DNA from: Corylus avellana
Taxonomy: Eukaryota; Streptophyta; Magnoliopsida; Fagales; Betulaceae
NCBI RefSeq assembly: GCF_901000735.1
Contig: NC_081543.1
Span: 28,604,771-28,668,770 of the forward strand
Direction of reading: 5' to 3'
DNA: 64,000 nucleotides
The notes beneath the pieces are model-generated. The model did not search any database and was not told the DNA's origin. It was given only the letters and a program-made list of their open reading frames with translations. Each line of letters begins with the position of its first letter. Position 1 is the first letter of the stretch. Positions 48,066-62,000 of this stretch are shown here, in pieces. A program made the position numbers and the translations under genes.

Positions 48066-49929
48066 CAAATGATATGTCACCATCTAATGAGATTTATTAT
48101 ATTTGAAAAATGTGTCACTAACTCATGAGATAATGACATATCATTTAAGAATTAACTTTTAAAATAAAAATTTGAAATATTTAGCACTTCTCATAAAAAT
48201 AGTATTATTCATTAGTTTATATATTAGTTTGGGCCAAAGAGACGAGAATCCTCTCATAAGTTTCTTAATTTAATACTAATTGACCTCATTTCAGATTCAT
48301 ATCTTAATAGTTTTTAGAGGAAATTAAAAAGACAAACAAACAAAGAAAAAAAAAACTATAATGAATCTGTCTCCCCACCATACAACTATTTTACTGGTAT
48401 TGATTATTTTAATCAAGATATGTATAGTCCCAACATATGCATCATTATCTAATCATACTTTAAAATATCGTCTCGATTTGGTAAAATTTTATTTTTCTTG
48501 TTTTTATTTTTTATTATTATTTTCTCGAAACAAAAATATTAATAGAAAAAAAATATTAATATTATTTTAATAATATTTTATAATATTTTAACACCGGAGT
48601 GCTTATTGTTCAAGCACGCCGGTGTGCCAAAAATCACTATTCTATCTCACTATTTTAACGTTAATAAGTCATTTAATTTTTGTAATAAGGACTAATCTAA
48701 TGATTAATCGACAATGTCACGTCAATAAAATATAAGAGGTGTCATACAGCCACAACTTAAACTCAACTTTGACCCAACTTCTAAACCAAATTACTCTTTC
48801 TCTCTAGTTTAAGGCTCTCTAAATTGTGCCTTTATCATTTTTCAAAATATAATAGTAAAAAGATAAAAATATAATTCATAACATTACTTAATCTTTAATA
48901 TTTTGGCAGATATTCACAGTCTTCTTTCAAAGTGCAAACTTTGGATAGTCCAAAAGGTCCACAAGTTGGTGATTGTTCGATTGTTTTAGCGGTTCAAAAT
49001 GCATAGATCTTTTCTTTTTTTTTAAGTGCAGTTAAGCGTTCTAGTAAAATTTGTGATTTGAAAGAAAGAATAGTGCCTTAAACTAGTTTTAAATTTAGAG
49101 ATTTTTATAAATGCATCCCATTGCCTTTTGCTTGGTGTGCGTAATTGGAGGGCAAACAAACTCTAGTCGGATTTAGCTTGCATCTAATTATTCAATCATT
49201 ATAGATCTCATGCTTCAAATAAAATGTAAATATTGGAGAAGAACTCATTGGCAATGATAAATATTAAGATTCATCTTACAATCTTCACCGTTTATTTAAA
49301 GCACAAAATAGATTAAATAAAGGGAAACAACCCAAAATTTCTCTTAATTTTGTTGCTTCCCTTTCCCCCTTTGTATTTCAATGCAATTGCTCAGAAAAAA
49401 AAAAAATAAAAAAATAAAAAAAAAATAGAGAGAGATGAGCTTCAATACTAGTTATAATTGTCATTTTTTTTTAATTAAAAATAAATAAATAAATAAGTAA
49501 AGGAGTTAGTGTCACCCCAAAAGGTCGATTGATCTCGTGCTTCACCTTTTTAGCTATCATTCTTAAGTACTTTCAACAAATTATTTGGCCGTAAAGGAAT
49601 GCCAACTTTTATTTGTGTTGAATGTTGGGAGTTTTTGGACTTTTTTGCTGGATCCAACAAACATGGATTTTTTTTTTTATTATGTGGTAGCTAAGATTTT
49701 TGGCCTTCTTCAACTGCAACGCACGTGGCATTGCCCATGTGGCCAGCAAGTCTTGTCGCTTACAATAAGCCTTGTCGCTTTACAATGTTATGTGATGTCG
49801 TGAGTTTGGCTCATCATTTCCTTATCTTATTTGACTTGTCTAAAAAAAACAAAAAACACAAAAACAAAACATAAAAAAACTCTCAAGTTTTTTTAATTCT
49901 AAGTTTTAGTGAAGTGAAGTTACATTAAA
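48066..49929. other. Intergenic DNA homologous to 17634-18900
   Basis: Aligns with unit A through gtttcttaattta, ttttggcagatattcacagt-type and caactgcaacgcacgtggca landmarks. AT-rich. No gene supported. Confidence 0.6.
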
Positions 49930-50570
49930 GTGAAGTTACTCCAAATTTTTAATTAATTTACAGGTGTGTACGACATGGATTGAGATTCTTAAAAATTTTC
50001 TTAAATTTGAGATTTTCAAATTCATAAATTTCAGTCGTCCATCTCATTTAATCATCTAAAATAAGTCTTGTTTCATAATTTAACGCAAAAGTTACTAAGT
50101 GATAAAAATTTAATAAGAAACTTTCTTATTAAAGTCTGAATATAACTTATTTTAAACACGATGAATGACTGTAATTTATGAATGTGAGAATTTCAAATTT
50201 AAATATAAAAGGAATAATTGTCGCATTAAAGAGGAAAATAACAATAAATAAACAACCGTTAACGTTTCCTCGCGAAGGTCTCCTTTGAGCACAATGAATG
50301 CCACATTACTTGCTTTCCTTTTGTCTTCCACATACTTTGAATCTAGACTTTGCTCATACGATGGGATGCGGAGAGCTTATGAATGGGATGCGGACTCTTT
50401 ATGAAGATTGGATTTCATTATACAATTAATTCCCTTAGCTATAGCCTATAGATACCATCTTTTCCTCTTTCTCATCACCAGTTACGGAAACCTTATGATG
50501 ATGGTTCAAAATAAATATATATAAAAAAATAGAGATGTGCTACATATTTTATTTATTTATTTATTTTTTA
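49930..50570. repeat. Dispersed direct repeat, block 2 (partner 47160-48065)
   Basis: Second copy of the block, lacking the MITE at 47528. It is preceded by a short remnant (agtgaagttacattaaagtgaagttactcc) resembling the terminus of the MULE-type MITE at 46725-47159, so the MITE end and its flank were copied together. Confidence 0.7.
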
Positions 50571-50753
50571 AAAGTTAAATTTTCTTTTTAAAAGTTAGTT
50601 CTAAAATGATATGTCATTATCTCATAAGATTTATTAATTTGAAAAATGTGTTAAAATTTATTCATTAGTTGTCTTTAAAAGATAGTTCAATCAGTTGGAC
50701 ACTATTCGGAGGTCTCTAGTTTAAATTCTTCTCCCCCTTCTTGTGTAAACATG

Positions 50754-50789
<36 letters not shown>

Positions 50790-51799
50790 CATTAGTTTAT
50801 GTAACGTGTGGAACTCTTTTATATATTATCAAATTGTATCGTTTATTAATTGTTTATATATACATCCGCTAGGCTTGTGAGAATCTTATGATAAAAACTT
50901 GACGGAATATATATAATTGTAACGTGTGGAACTCTCTCACTTTAAGAAAATATGATTGTACACGTGGACTGCCATACTTGAGATAATAGTCTTTTTACAT
51001 ATGCTAGGCTTGTGGGAATCTTATGGTAAACCTTCCTTATCAAATTCAATTTGACGGAATATATGTACAAAAAAAAAAAAAAAAAGGTTTTATAATCAGC
51101 TACTCATAACTTAAAGATATCATCATAATTTGAAAATATGATGGGGATTGGGGGAAATGATTGTACAAATGGACGTACTGTAAATTTCTTTGTTTTATGG
51201 AAGTGAAAGCAACTTGTCTTCAAATAGTCACATTTTTTCACAATAGTTTATCAAGTTAACCTAGAAATTAAGCAAATCAGGTGAGTTTGCACCATATAAA
51301 ATAATGGTGATGTTGGGTAGGTTAGCAATTGTAATGATGTTGAAGTTGACAACAATGGTTAATAGGATATTATTCTGCTGTAACTTTCAACTAGTGGGCT
51401 TAATTTATATAGATCAAAAAATAATCATTTATCTAGAACAATAAATATAAAGTTCCACTTGTTTGCCATAATTTTGATAGCTCACGTGGTAACTCTTAGT
51501 CCAAGTGTTATATGGATTAACAAATTAATTTATAAGAAATTTATAATAATAGTTGTAGCATTAATTGATATATATATATATATATATATATATGGTTTAT
51601 TAATTGTATTGGCTAACCAATTAGAGTTAAAGGAGTTCTCAATCGGTTGAGAATTATTCTTCATTATACCTCGTAAATAAATATTGAAGTCAAAGGAGTT
51701 GCCAAACGTAACATCACTTGCTAGGATATTTTATTCATATGCTACATAAATAATGCCAAGTGCCATCAAATCTCATTTATGGGCAAAAACAAGAGACAA
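50571..51799. other. Intergenic DNA with TA microsatellites
   Basis: Contains (TA)n runs at about 50756-50786 and 51568-51592. From about 50980 it aligns with 19660-20200 of unit A (gagataatagtctttttaca). No gene supported. Confidence 0.6.
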
Positions 51800-52795
51800 A
51801 AACCAGACTCATGATCTTCTTCTTCTTATTTTTATTTATTTATTTTTAAAAATCAATATGATGTCATTCATAGAAAAGTCAAGAGCACAAAAGCTCTTAT
51901 AATCAAGATCCAAGCCGAAGCTAAATGATTACACATCATAGAAGGCAATAACAAACAGATCTTTTATTGAAGTCCAAACTATGATGCCAAACATTTGTTA
52001 ATCATGACTAATCTTCAGTTGTAACAACAGATCTGCTCTACGTAGATAATCCAATGTATAGGTAGCTCTTATTCCTCAACCCTGGGATTATAAAAAAAAA
52101 CCCATGCCGACACTCATCCTCCTCGACCTGAAGGCCATAATACCGTTCACATCCACAACCCCAAAGGTCTGGACCAAATTATAAAGTGAGTAGATCAAGA
52201 GATGATAGAGCCTTATTACAAGCAACAAGAAATACAAGCAAAATAGACGAACATGGAACAAACAACAAGAAAGCAACAAGACAACAACACAATATAACCA
52301 AAATACAAGGAAAAGCAAAACAACTGGGAAAAAAAAAAAGAAAAAAAAAGGAGCACACTAAGCGGAAGTCGGCAGCCGGAAGAAAAGCCGATCGCGTAAT
52401 TGCCGGACATCGAAGCAAAGGAGGCGTTGGAAGTTTGACGCAGTGGGGGATGCGTTAAAAGACCTTGCAAAGGATTGTGGACGGCAAAGCGGGGCGGAGG
52501 AAATCAATGATGCACTCAAAAAACTGGGGGGAAGTTTGAGTGAATCTCCCAAGAGTGTCACCCACAAAGTGTGTCAAAACAAACACCTAGCAAGAAAAAG
52601 GAAAAAAAACAAGCAGAAAGAAAAACAAACAAAAAAGAAAGACAGATCGAGGAAGAGAGGGGGGAAGGAATCGGGGAAGGGAGGATGGAAGGATTAGGGA
52701 AGAAAGGGGGGAACCAAACGGGGAGGAGGGGATCTCCCCCTCCCCTACTGTGCAGCGCCTCTTGTCATGATCCTTTTTCTAATTATTGAATAAGT
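51800..52795. mobile_element. Unit-B-specific insertion, unclassified (possibly minus-strand retroelement)
   Basis: Unit A runs straight from gttgtagcat to caactcaattaaaatt at about 20225. Here the two are separated by extra sequence. It starts with T-rich text (ttatttatttatttttaaaa), which on the minus strand would be an A-rich tail. It ends with a GC-richer part (about 52370-52770) with purine bias. No reverse transcriptase or transposase motif is visible. Confidence 0.4.
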
Positions 52796-53235
52796 CAACT
52801 CAATTAAAATTTAACCATAGCAAATTATTAGCAATTATGTAGGTGGGATAATGGTCGGTTGGTGTTCGAGTGTTAGGTTTTGGTTGTATCGATACATATG
52901 TATAAGATTATATAAGTTAATCATAATTTGATAATTTAATTAAACAGGTTAGACCAATCAACTATAATTTGTTAATTTTTTGTTGGGTTCGTATTGGTTT
53001 ACAGGTCGTGTCAAAAAATGCCAACCCTTATGTCACATGTCGAATTCAAGTTGAATCAAGGCACTAACATAAGAATATAGAGGTCAACCATAATTTGATT
53101 CATTTAATTACATATGTAAATTTTCCAATTCTAATATACTAAATTTGAATTAAATTTATGTCATATTCAAATTGAAATTCTAATATAGTCAAATTCAAAT
53201 TCAAATTTATGTCATTCCTATTCCAATAAAAGGAG
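52796..53235. other. Proximal upstream region of SPX-MFS copy B
   Basis: Homologous to about 20225-20495 of unit A with an added caaattcaaattcaaa-type AT-rich repeat. Holds the TATA-equivalent ccaataaaagg at 53224. Confidence 0.6.
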
Positions 53236-53704
53236 AGAGAATCAGCAACTTCGCTCTCTTCGCTATGTGTCCGCTGCTTGCTGGTTGTTTTTTTTTTTTG
53301 AACAAGAGATTTCTTTTTTCTTGATCTGCCCTCATGAGCGAGGAGGAATAATTATGTGTGATGAGTTATTTCTTATGGCCTGGATAGTTCGGTGTGAGTG
53401 ATTATCTCTCACGGGCAGTTTAAATAAATTTTGTTAGGAAATTTGGTTACTCATGTTTTAGATATAGTCTGCTTAGAGCATATATATTCTTTAACTGTAT
53501 TTGTGGGTTAGCGGAAGATTGAAGCTATAGATAACACTTGATTGTAAGAATTTTTGTTTGAATCTATGACTTTCGAACCTCATAGCATGTGTCTATAATT
53601 TTGTAAAACTTTATGCTTTGTAATATAAGAGCTTTTTGCTCGGGTTCTTTAATCAATAATCAATGAAATCTTTAGATTTCCATTAAAAAAAAAAAAAAAA
53701 AAAA
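53236..53704 (+). mobile_element. Poly(A)-tailed retrosequence inserted in SPX-MFS copy B promoter
   Basis: Unit A reads gagagaatccgaagaaatcctc. Unit B reads gagagaatc, then about 470 bp, then a run of about 20 A, then attcctaagaaaacctc. The insert has mRNA-like 3' features (ctttgtaatataagagcttt and aatcaataatcaatgaaatc before the tail) and no ORF. It may be a SINE or a retrocopy of a non-coding or UTR sequence. The parent is unknown. Confidence 0.65.
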
Positions 53705-53748
53705 ATTCCTAAGAAAACCTCTCACTCATAATTGCAACATAAAGATAA

Positions 53749-53763
53749 ATGATTCCTAAATAG
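53749..53763 (+). promoter_or_regulatory. Minimal upstream ORF, copy B
   Basis: ATG ATT CCT AAA TAG, identical in codons to the copy in unit A. It lies between the retrosequence and the leader donor at 54107/54108. Confidence 0.35.
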
Positions 53764-56053
53764 ATTTGGACGGCTCACAATTCTCACGCAGTCCAACCAA
53801 AGCGTAGTACGTTATCAGGGCCACTGGGTCTTTTGCTCAAATTGCCACAATCATTCTCCAAAATTCCAATTCCGTCCCCGCAAGACTCGATCACTACAAA
53901 TACGATCCGTTTTCTCTGTGAACCAAAGAGCCGATTCCCTCCCTCCCTCCCTCCCTCTGTCTCTCAAGTTTTTTCCTACAATCACTTTTCTCTGAATCCA
54001 GAGTCCCTTTTTCCGTAAAAACACTTTTGTTGTTCGTTGGTGGTCATCTAAAAACTCCCCTTTTCGTGGGCAGACTCGTAAAACCGCGGTTTCCCAAACT
54101 CACGTTGGTAATGCATTTTTTGTGTTCGTTTTTTGCTAATTCACGTCTGTTTGGCAGCTTAGAAAAGTTAACGAATTTCAAAACCTGAATTTTCTTTGTT
54201 TTTCGAAGCCTCGTGTTTGGCAATGAGATTTGAGAAGAGAAAGGAGAAAAGAAATTGATTGATATGATATAAAGTAGATTGAAGTTTTGAATTTTTTGTG
54301 TAGAGAAAAGTGGAGAAAGTTGTTTGTTAAATACGAAGGAAATGAGGTGGACTTTTTTTTTTTTTTTTTAAAGAAAAAAGTGAAGAAATGGTTACCAAGC
54401 AGGCCTTCAGTTCTGGTTGGAGCTAGTTTTCGGTTTTCTTTTCCAGAATTTTCTCGGAAACCAAACGGAGCATCATACGGAAGCTTCTAAAACTGTGTTG
54501 TCATGGCAGTTTGTTTGAAAAAATTATGAAATCTTCAATCTTTTGATTAATACTGATAGGCTTAATAGCTGTGCTGCTTGTGGTACTGGTGGTTGTATAA
54601 ATCTTGAATAATCAAAGCAGTGAAGGTCTTGATTTTCTTGTTTTTTAAATGATTAATTTTTTTAATTTCTCTGTTTTAATATGATTGTAGTTTGTGAATA
54701 TGTTTCGTGCGGACTTGGTCAAATTAGGCGTCTTATGAGATAATGCCATAATGGTGAACATGTTGATGATGTCAAACTAAGCGGACCGGTCAATGTGAAT
54801 ATTATTTGAAATTGCTGTTCTAATGATGGATGGTTTATTCTAAAGTATGTATTGGTGGCTTACACAAATCTTGTGAAACGCATAAGTTGACTGATAAGCG
54901 GACACGCACTTGAATAAGAACGGTTTTAAAAGATAAGTAGAATTATTCATGTGAAGAGAATGCTATCTTTTTCAGCTGGGTTTACTTTGACTCTTCGTCC
55001 TGATAGGTGTTGGGTATTCATATGATGCGGAAAAGTAATGGGTTTAGAGTGGGAGTCAGCATGTCAAGCATTGTGCATTTGTTTATGTGTAATTGAGCAC
55101 GGCAGTAGTGCATATCTGGCTCTATGGGAAAGTGGAGTGGTAGTTGTTCAATCTTTCTGAAATGCTATGTTACATGATATTGAGGTACAGATGTCAGGGG
55201 TTTGGTGTATGTCTGGGTCTCCAATTTGTCTGATTTCCAATTATTAGGACATTGCGAGATTGTTTGTCTATAAAATCCACAAGTTTATTGTCTTCTGTTC
55301 CATGAGGTATCTAGATCATTCAGATTGAACAAGATGAATGGTTTTGTGCAATATGAATTATTTGTGTGATGTCAAAACAGTTTTAAGTTGGGGATTTTAG
55401 TAAACCAAGTAGGCATGCATATCTTTCTTTGTTAGGCATTCCTTTTAGGTACGTGCCTCAAAGTGTGGTAAGCATGCCACGCCCATGTCATGTTGTGTCT
55501 GGTAGATTCACTTCATTTTAAGGTCTCCATGTAAAATAGCATACATGTATGCATTAATTAATTTCACTTTTTTTTTTTTTTTTTTTTTTTTTTCAATATA
55601 AAAGATATTCTTTTATTGTTCCTAAAAAAAAAAAAACAGAATGTCTCCCTGTTTAACCTGTACAACAAGGAGACCACACTTTTCCCTACAGCACACTATG
55701 TTATTTAAATAAAGTCAGGTTTTGTGTATAACTGTCTCGCATTATATTTTATATGCTGTGACATGGTAAAAGGTCTAAATCAGCATTGAAGTTGGCATAT
55801 ATACTGATTACTGTTATTTCCTGTGGAGCTGGATTTAGGCTAGCAGAAACATGGTGGTTCTATGAGAAGCTTTGTGGAAAGATAATGCACAAAGTATAAC
55901 TATTGTTGTTTTATTTTTCTCATTATCCTTTTATGCTGGAAAAGCTCCTGATGTCAAAGTTCACAGAGATGCAAATTTCTGCTGCATATGTTTCTGTGAT
56001 CTTCTTGTTTTCTTTCTCACCTTAAGTTTTTGTAATTTTGCTTGTAGTGAAAG

Positions 56054-59000
56054 ATGGTTGCCTTCGGGAAAAAGTTGAAGGAAAGACAAATCCAAGAATG
56101 GCTAGGGTATGTTTGACATATGGTTATACATTCTATTTTGCACTGCTAAGAATTTAATCATTTTGATTGCTTCCTGAAAGTCTACTTGGAATATATATAT
56201 TTTTTTGATAAGTTACTTGGAAAATGAGAAAAGAGAAAGAGAAAAAGCTTAAATATTTGCTGATTATTGGTTGGCAACAAGTGGTCAAGTGTTGTGTGTT
56301 TGTATTGCCATGGTTTCTTAGAGAAGTTATGCAATGGTATCAAGTGAGTTTTGATACATCATTATGGTATCTAATTATGTTTAACTCGTGGTGGTAATGT
56401 AGAGATAGGCCATCTTGTCTAATGGAACTTGTTACTCAAAGATTTGAGTTGTTCCCAGTCTGCTGCTGGCATATTAAATCTCATATATTTTTGTGGTTGG
56501 CATATAAGCCTACTGATACTAAAAAGAGAAAAAGAGCACGAATAGAACCGTTTCAACCAAGATGCAAACCCAAGGTCACACATAATGCATGTCCACAGCA
56601 TGCCCATGGCCCATCTCCACTGACTAATGCTTGACAATTACTTAAATACTTTTTCCAAGTGAGCGCATATGTCTTTACTCATCTCTAATCTTTCTAAAGT
56701 TGATATATACAGCTGCTGAAACAATGTCTTGATACATGCATTCCCTCTGAAAGTGGCTGGTGGCAGCAATCTATCCCTTAATATTTAACCAGCCCCTGAT
56801 CTAAACCTGAAGAACACATCTTTGTCTAACCCCTATTGCCTTACTCTATTTGTAATTTAGTGCACAAAAGTGATATATTTAAATTTTAGTAGCTGTCTAC
56901 AAACACACGACACCTGCTGAAATGATGCACTTCAAAAGTAAAAGCTTGTTGGATTCCCATCCCTCTCAAACTTCTTATAATATTTGAAAAATAAAGCTTG
57001 TTTTGTTAATTTTGGTAGCTTCTAACTTGACTTCTCTAAAGATTATTATTAAACCTTTTGTTTAAAGGCAAACCAAATCACAGACTTTGCAGTGACATGA
57101 GATTATGTTTTCCCCAACTTAACGTTGGCAGACATAGAAACACATGCTAATATAAATTTCAGAGTTTCAAAACTGTTACTGAATATTACATTGCACAACC
57201 TTGCGTTAAACCTTGTAAGCCTCTGTGGTGGCTTGGGTGGCACGTTACACCCATGCTAACCGCAAGGCCTTGGCATGAGGGAGGCATGCTCTGGGCCAAA
57301 TAGTTTCTGCAAGTTGGTGCTCAAAGTGGGCAGCAAATGGTGCTTCTTGCCTTTTTGTTGTGATTAGGTTCCTGTCTTAGATGCTGATAATTTGATTTCT
57401 TGCAGATATTACATTAACTATAAACTAATGAAGAAAAAAGTAAGACAATATGCTCATCAAATTGAAGTAGGGACACAAGATCGCCGGCAAGTACTCAAGG
57501 ATTTCTCCAGAATGTTGGATAATCAGGTCAGTTATTTGCATGTCTTTCTTTCGGAAATATGCAAGATCTAAACAAGAAATAATGTATGTGTGTATTTGTG
57601 CTTTGCTCACGCGTGTTAAATTTCTTTTGTAATTATGCTCCACCTTGTCATTATGCTTATTTAAAAAATCCATCAATATTTGTTATTGTCAGTTTTTCTA
57701 ATGGAATTAACTTCTTAAGATGGAACCATGTTACCTTTTCTAAAGTGACCATGGAAGATCTGTCAAATCTCTAATATAAGTGAGAAAACATGTGATGTCC
57801 CATAAGAAGATATGTCCGCATAGAATCAAACTTTAGAAATATTTTTTTGATGGTTGGGGTTAACAATAGTCTCTGTTAAACTTCTGATCCCTCATACTTT
57901 ACCAACCCCAACTGTACTACAGTACTTCACCAATCTATGCAAGTTGTAATTCAAGTAAATACAATTAACATGTAACCCTATTGGAAATTTCTTATGTGAT
58001 TTAGGCCTGTATGGGTAAACCACCTCAAATTTTTGTATCTTCTGTCTCTTTTTTTCTATCGATATTCTTCTGCATATTTTATTTTAATGTATGTTTTATT
58101 AGTCTCAAGGGGTACATCCAAGACATATTCAACCTATGTCAGTGTCATGGCTACTGCAGTAGTGTATGAATATGTGGTATATGCTATTATAAATGCATGA
58201 ATGTGTGTGTATGTCCTTAATTGAATTGCTTGCCTAATATATGAAATGTGTATTACTTACTTTCTTGTAATTATTTCAGATTGAGAAGATTGTCCTTTTT
58301 CTGTTGGAACAACAAGGGCTACTTGCTAGCAGGATAGCTAAGCTTGATGAACAGCATGATGCCCTTCAGCCACAGCCCAATATATCCCAAATATATGAAT
58401 TACGAGAAGCTTATAGAGCAGTTGGACAAGATCTTTTAAAGCTTCTCTTTTTTGTTGAGATAAATGCTGTTGGTCTGCGTAAGATACTAAAGAAGTTTGA
58501 TAAACGCCTTGGTTATAGATTCACTAATGATTATGTCAAAACACGCGCAAATCATCCTTACTCCCAACTGCAGCAAGTGTTCAAGCATGTGGTATTGTGT
58601 TGATGTTGGAGACTTTCTTTTCCTATTTAACCATTTGAAAACTTCTAAAAACTATTGTCCCTAGATTTTTGGAACTTTACTGACAGATAATGGAACCTGC
58701 AGGGCATAGGGGCTGTTGTGGGAGCCATATCACGCAATCTTCATGAACTTCAGGACCGTCAAGGAAGCTACTTATCAATATATGATCATCCTTCTCTTCC
58801 TCTTCAGGTTTCTGTTGCATATACTCAAAGCAACCTACTCAAATTTTCATGGGTTTTTTCTGTGTGTTTTCTCACTCCCTGTTGCAAACACACACACATG
58901 TATTTGGCTGGGAGGCAGTCATAAAGCTGGTGAGTTACTATGGTATTTACTAGATAATTTAATCTGCAGGATCCTGTCGTCGATTCAATAAAAGCAGCAG

Positions 59001-62000
59001 TGGACAGGTTAACCCACTCAACAAATTTCCTCAACTTTTTGGCGCAACATGCACTCATTATGCAAGACGAGCTACCTGCTCCTCCTATTGAGGAACGGGT
59101 TGATGATAAGAAATACCATTTTATGTCTCTTCTCTTGAACTTGGCGAACACATTTCTTTATATGGTCAATACATATATTGTTGTCCCTACAGCAGATGAC
59201 TACTCCATGAGCCTTGGAGCTGCAGCAACAGTTTGTGGCATTGTGATTGGGGCAATGGCTGTTGCACAGGTTTTTTCATCAGTGTATTTTAGTGCGTGGT
59301 CAAATAAATCATACTTCAAACCTCTTGTATTTAGCAGTATAGTTCTTTTCTTGGGAAACATCATGTACGCATTGGCTTATGATCTCAATTCAATAGCAGT
59401 TCTCCTAATCGGTCGTCTTTTCTGTGGGTAAGTAGTCTTATTCTTCTTCTTGTGTCACTGCTTGATAGGAATAACTTCATGCATGTGCTTTTGTGCATTT
59501 TTTTGAGACTGATCTTTATACGCTAGCATGAGGCATGCAAACATGCTGATTAGGAAATCTAAGCTTTTAAATTTTTTTTGCAGCTATGCTTAATAAAAAT
59601 GTCTTGAAGTTTGTGTTCTGTGTTAACTTATATATCATACACACACAACCACACACAAAGAGACATGCATATATTTCTATCAGTTATTTTCAAATCAGAT
59701 TGGTCATATATGCAGACACACATACACAGAGAGATGTGCACGTGTTTTGAGGAGAATTTTAACTGGTGTTAGGACTTCGAGCCTGTACAGAGCTTGTGTA
59801 CCCAAATTATCGGCTTTACAACATAAAGGGATTGATTATTAAAACAAAGCATGACAGGATAGCTTTTCTAAATTAAGGGTGCAACTTGACATTGGTCAGA
59901 TAGCAAGTAGAAAAATTTTCATTTCACCAAACTGTTTTGCTATGGTTGTAGATTTATGTTGCTATGAAAATACATGCAACAAGATTTGTTTCTTCTCTGT
60001 TATTGAGGCACACCATATTGCTAATTGTCTGGTCACAAGAAAGTTGAAACCATTTAGTGGTTATAGAAAAGACTCGAAGTTCATTTTTGTCATACTGGAG
60101 TGCAGTACCAGATCTTAAATTATTATTAGAAGACTCAAATTTAATCTCAAGCTAGAAATAGTGTAAGGTGGTAAGATTTAGAGATTCTATTATTTATACT
60201 TCGTTATATGTACTAACAAAGTCACACTTTACAAATTGCAGACTGGGTTCTGCCCGAGCTGTTAACCGGAGGTATATTAGTGACTGCGTGCCACTGAAAT
60301 ACCGCATGCAAGCATCAGCGGGTTTTGTTAGTGCCAGCGCTCTCGGAATGGCTTGTGGTCCTGCTATAGGTGGTTTTCTTCAAACTAATTTCAGGATCTA
60401 CAAGCTTACGTTCAATGAAGAGACTTTGCCTGGCTGGATTATGGGTGTTGCCTGGCTTGTATACTTAATTTGGTTGTGTATCTCATTTAAAGAACCTTCT
60501 CGTGAGATTGAGGAGAATAGTATACGACAGGAATCTAATGCTGGTATGTTCATTTATATGGTGCTACTTTTTGGTTGAGATCTTGCACATATCCAATTCT
60601 GTCAATGTTAGATCATTCTTAAGCTGAATGGAAGCATCAACACTTTAATGTGACCGTAGCTATTCAAATACTTTTCTTTTAGAAATTATTTTGACATTGT
60701 AGAAACTTTAAAAATTAGTTAAATTCCAAAAGACACAATCAATCTGTAAATCGCTTGTTGATTTACTTGTTGATCATTTTTTTGAAGTGTAACAAAAACT
60801 GTCACTTTTAATAATAATGTTCTCTTAGAAATGTTTAGAAACATTTATTCTGATGGTGGACATTGGATGACAGAAGCAGTAGAGAATGATTCAGTTGAGA
60901 GCGGACCTAAACAACCATTGCTTATTAGTTCAGAAGACAGGCAACAAGATGAAGATGGTGAGCAAGAATGTGATGAAAGTGAAGAAGCTCGTGAGGATTC
61001 TCACCGAGCAGCTACTTCAATTAGATCAGCATATAGACTACTTACACCCTCTGTAAAGGTATTTAAATGACTCTGAACTTTATATGACTTTCTGAAAAAT
61101 TGATAAAATAAGGTATACCTTTGATATTTCCATTTAAATGAAAAATAACTTTATAGTTACCATACAGACATGGTTTTGTTGGCTTTAAAAAAAAAAGGAT
61201 AAATATTGTTCTTTTATCTTTCCCCCTTTTTTCTTAAAAAAAAGAAGGTTGAAATACATTTTTACTAGATTGCCAAAAAATATTTATGTCTATGGATTTA
61301 TAAACTTGTTAATCAGCTGAGTGTCAATATTGCAACTTCACTTATTCTTTAGAATGCAGCTAGAATTCCAGTTGCGCGTGAAATATAATTAGAAGTTGGA
61401 TATGTACTTCTGCTTCTATATTAGAATTTGGTGTGCTAATATGCTTTACTCAAACGCATAGTTTAGATGAATTATGCGATCAGATTTCACATTGTGCATT
61501 AGGAACTTTTGTTTTTAATTCAGCTCGGTGAAGTGGAACAGCACCAATGAATTTGCTTCTTGCATTTGACTTATTCAAGATAATAGAGAATTACTATTGA
61601 GCTGCTGTTGATTAAACAACTAAGATCCTCCCAATTATCTTCTGGTCACTGTCATGTATTTTATTACTCCAAGGCAGTAGACTGAGTTAAAATCATTGAG
61701 AATTTTTTTTTTTTTTTTTCTCTCTAAATCTTCTTCTCAATTGTATATTTTCTGCCATTTATCTTTGGTTGGAACTGAAACTCTACAAACTTCTGCACAA
61801 TGTATAATTGAATCTCTATGGTTCTTCAGGTTCAGTTATTGATATATTTCATGCTCAAATACGCAATAGAGATTTTACTTTCAGAATCTAGTGTCATTAC
61901 CACATACTACTTTCAGTGGTCCACGAGAACAGTGGCGATTTTTCTTTTTTGCGTTGGCCTCACAGTTCTTCCAGTAAACATTGTTGTTGGAAACTACATT

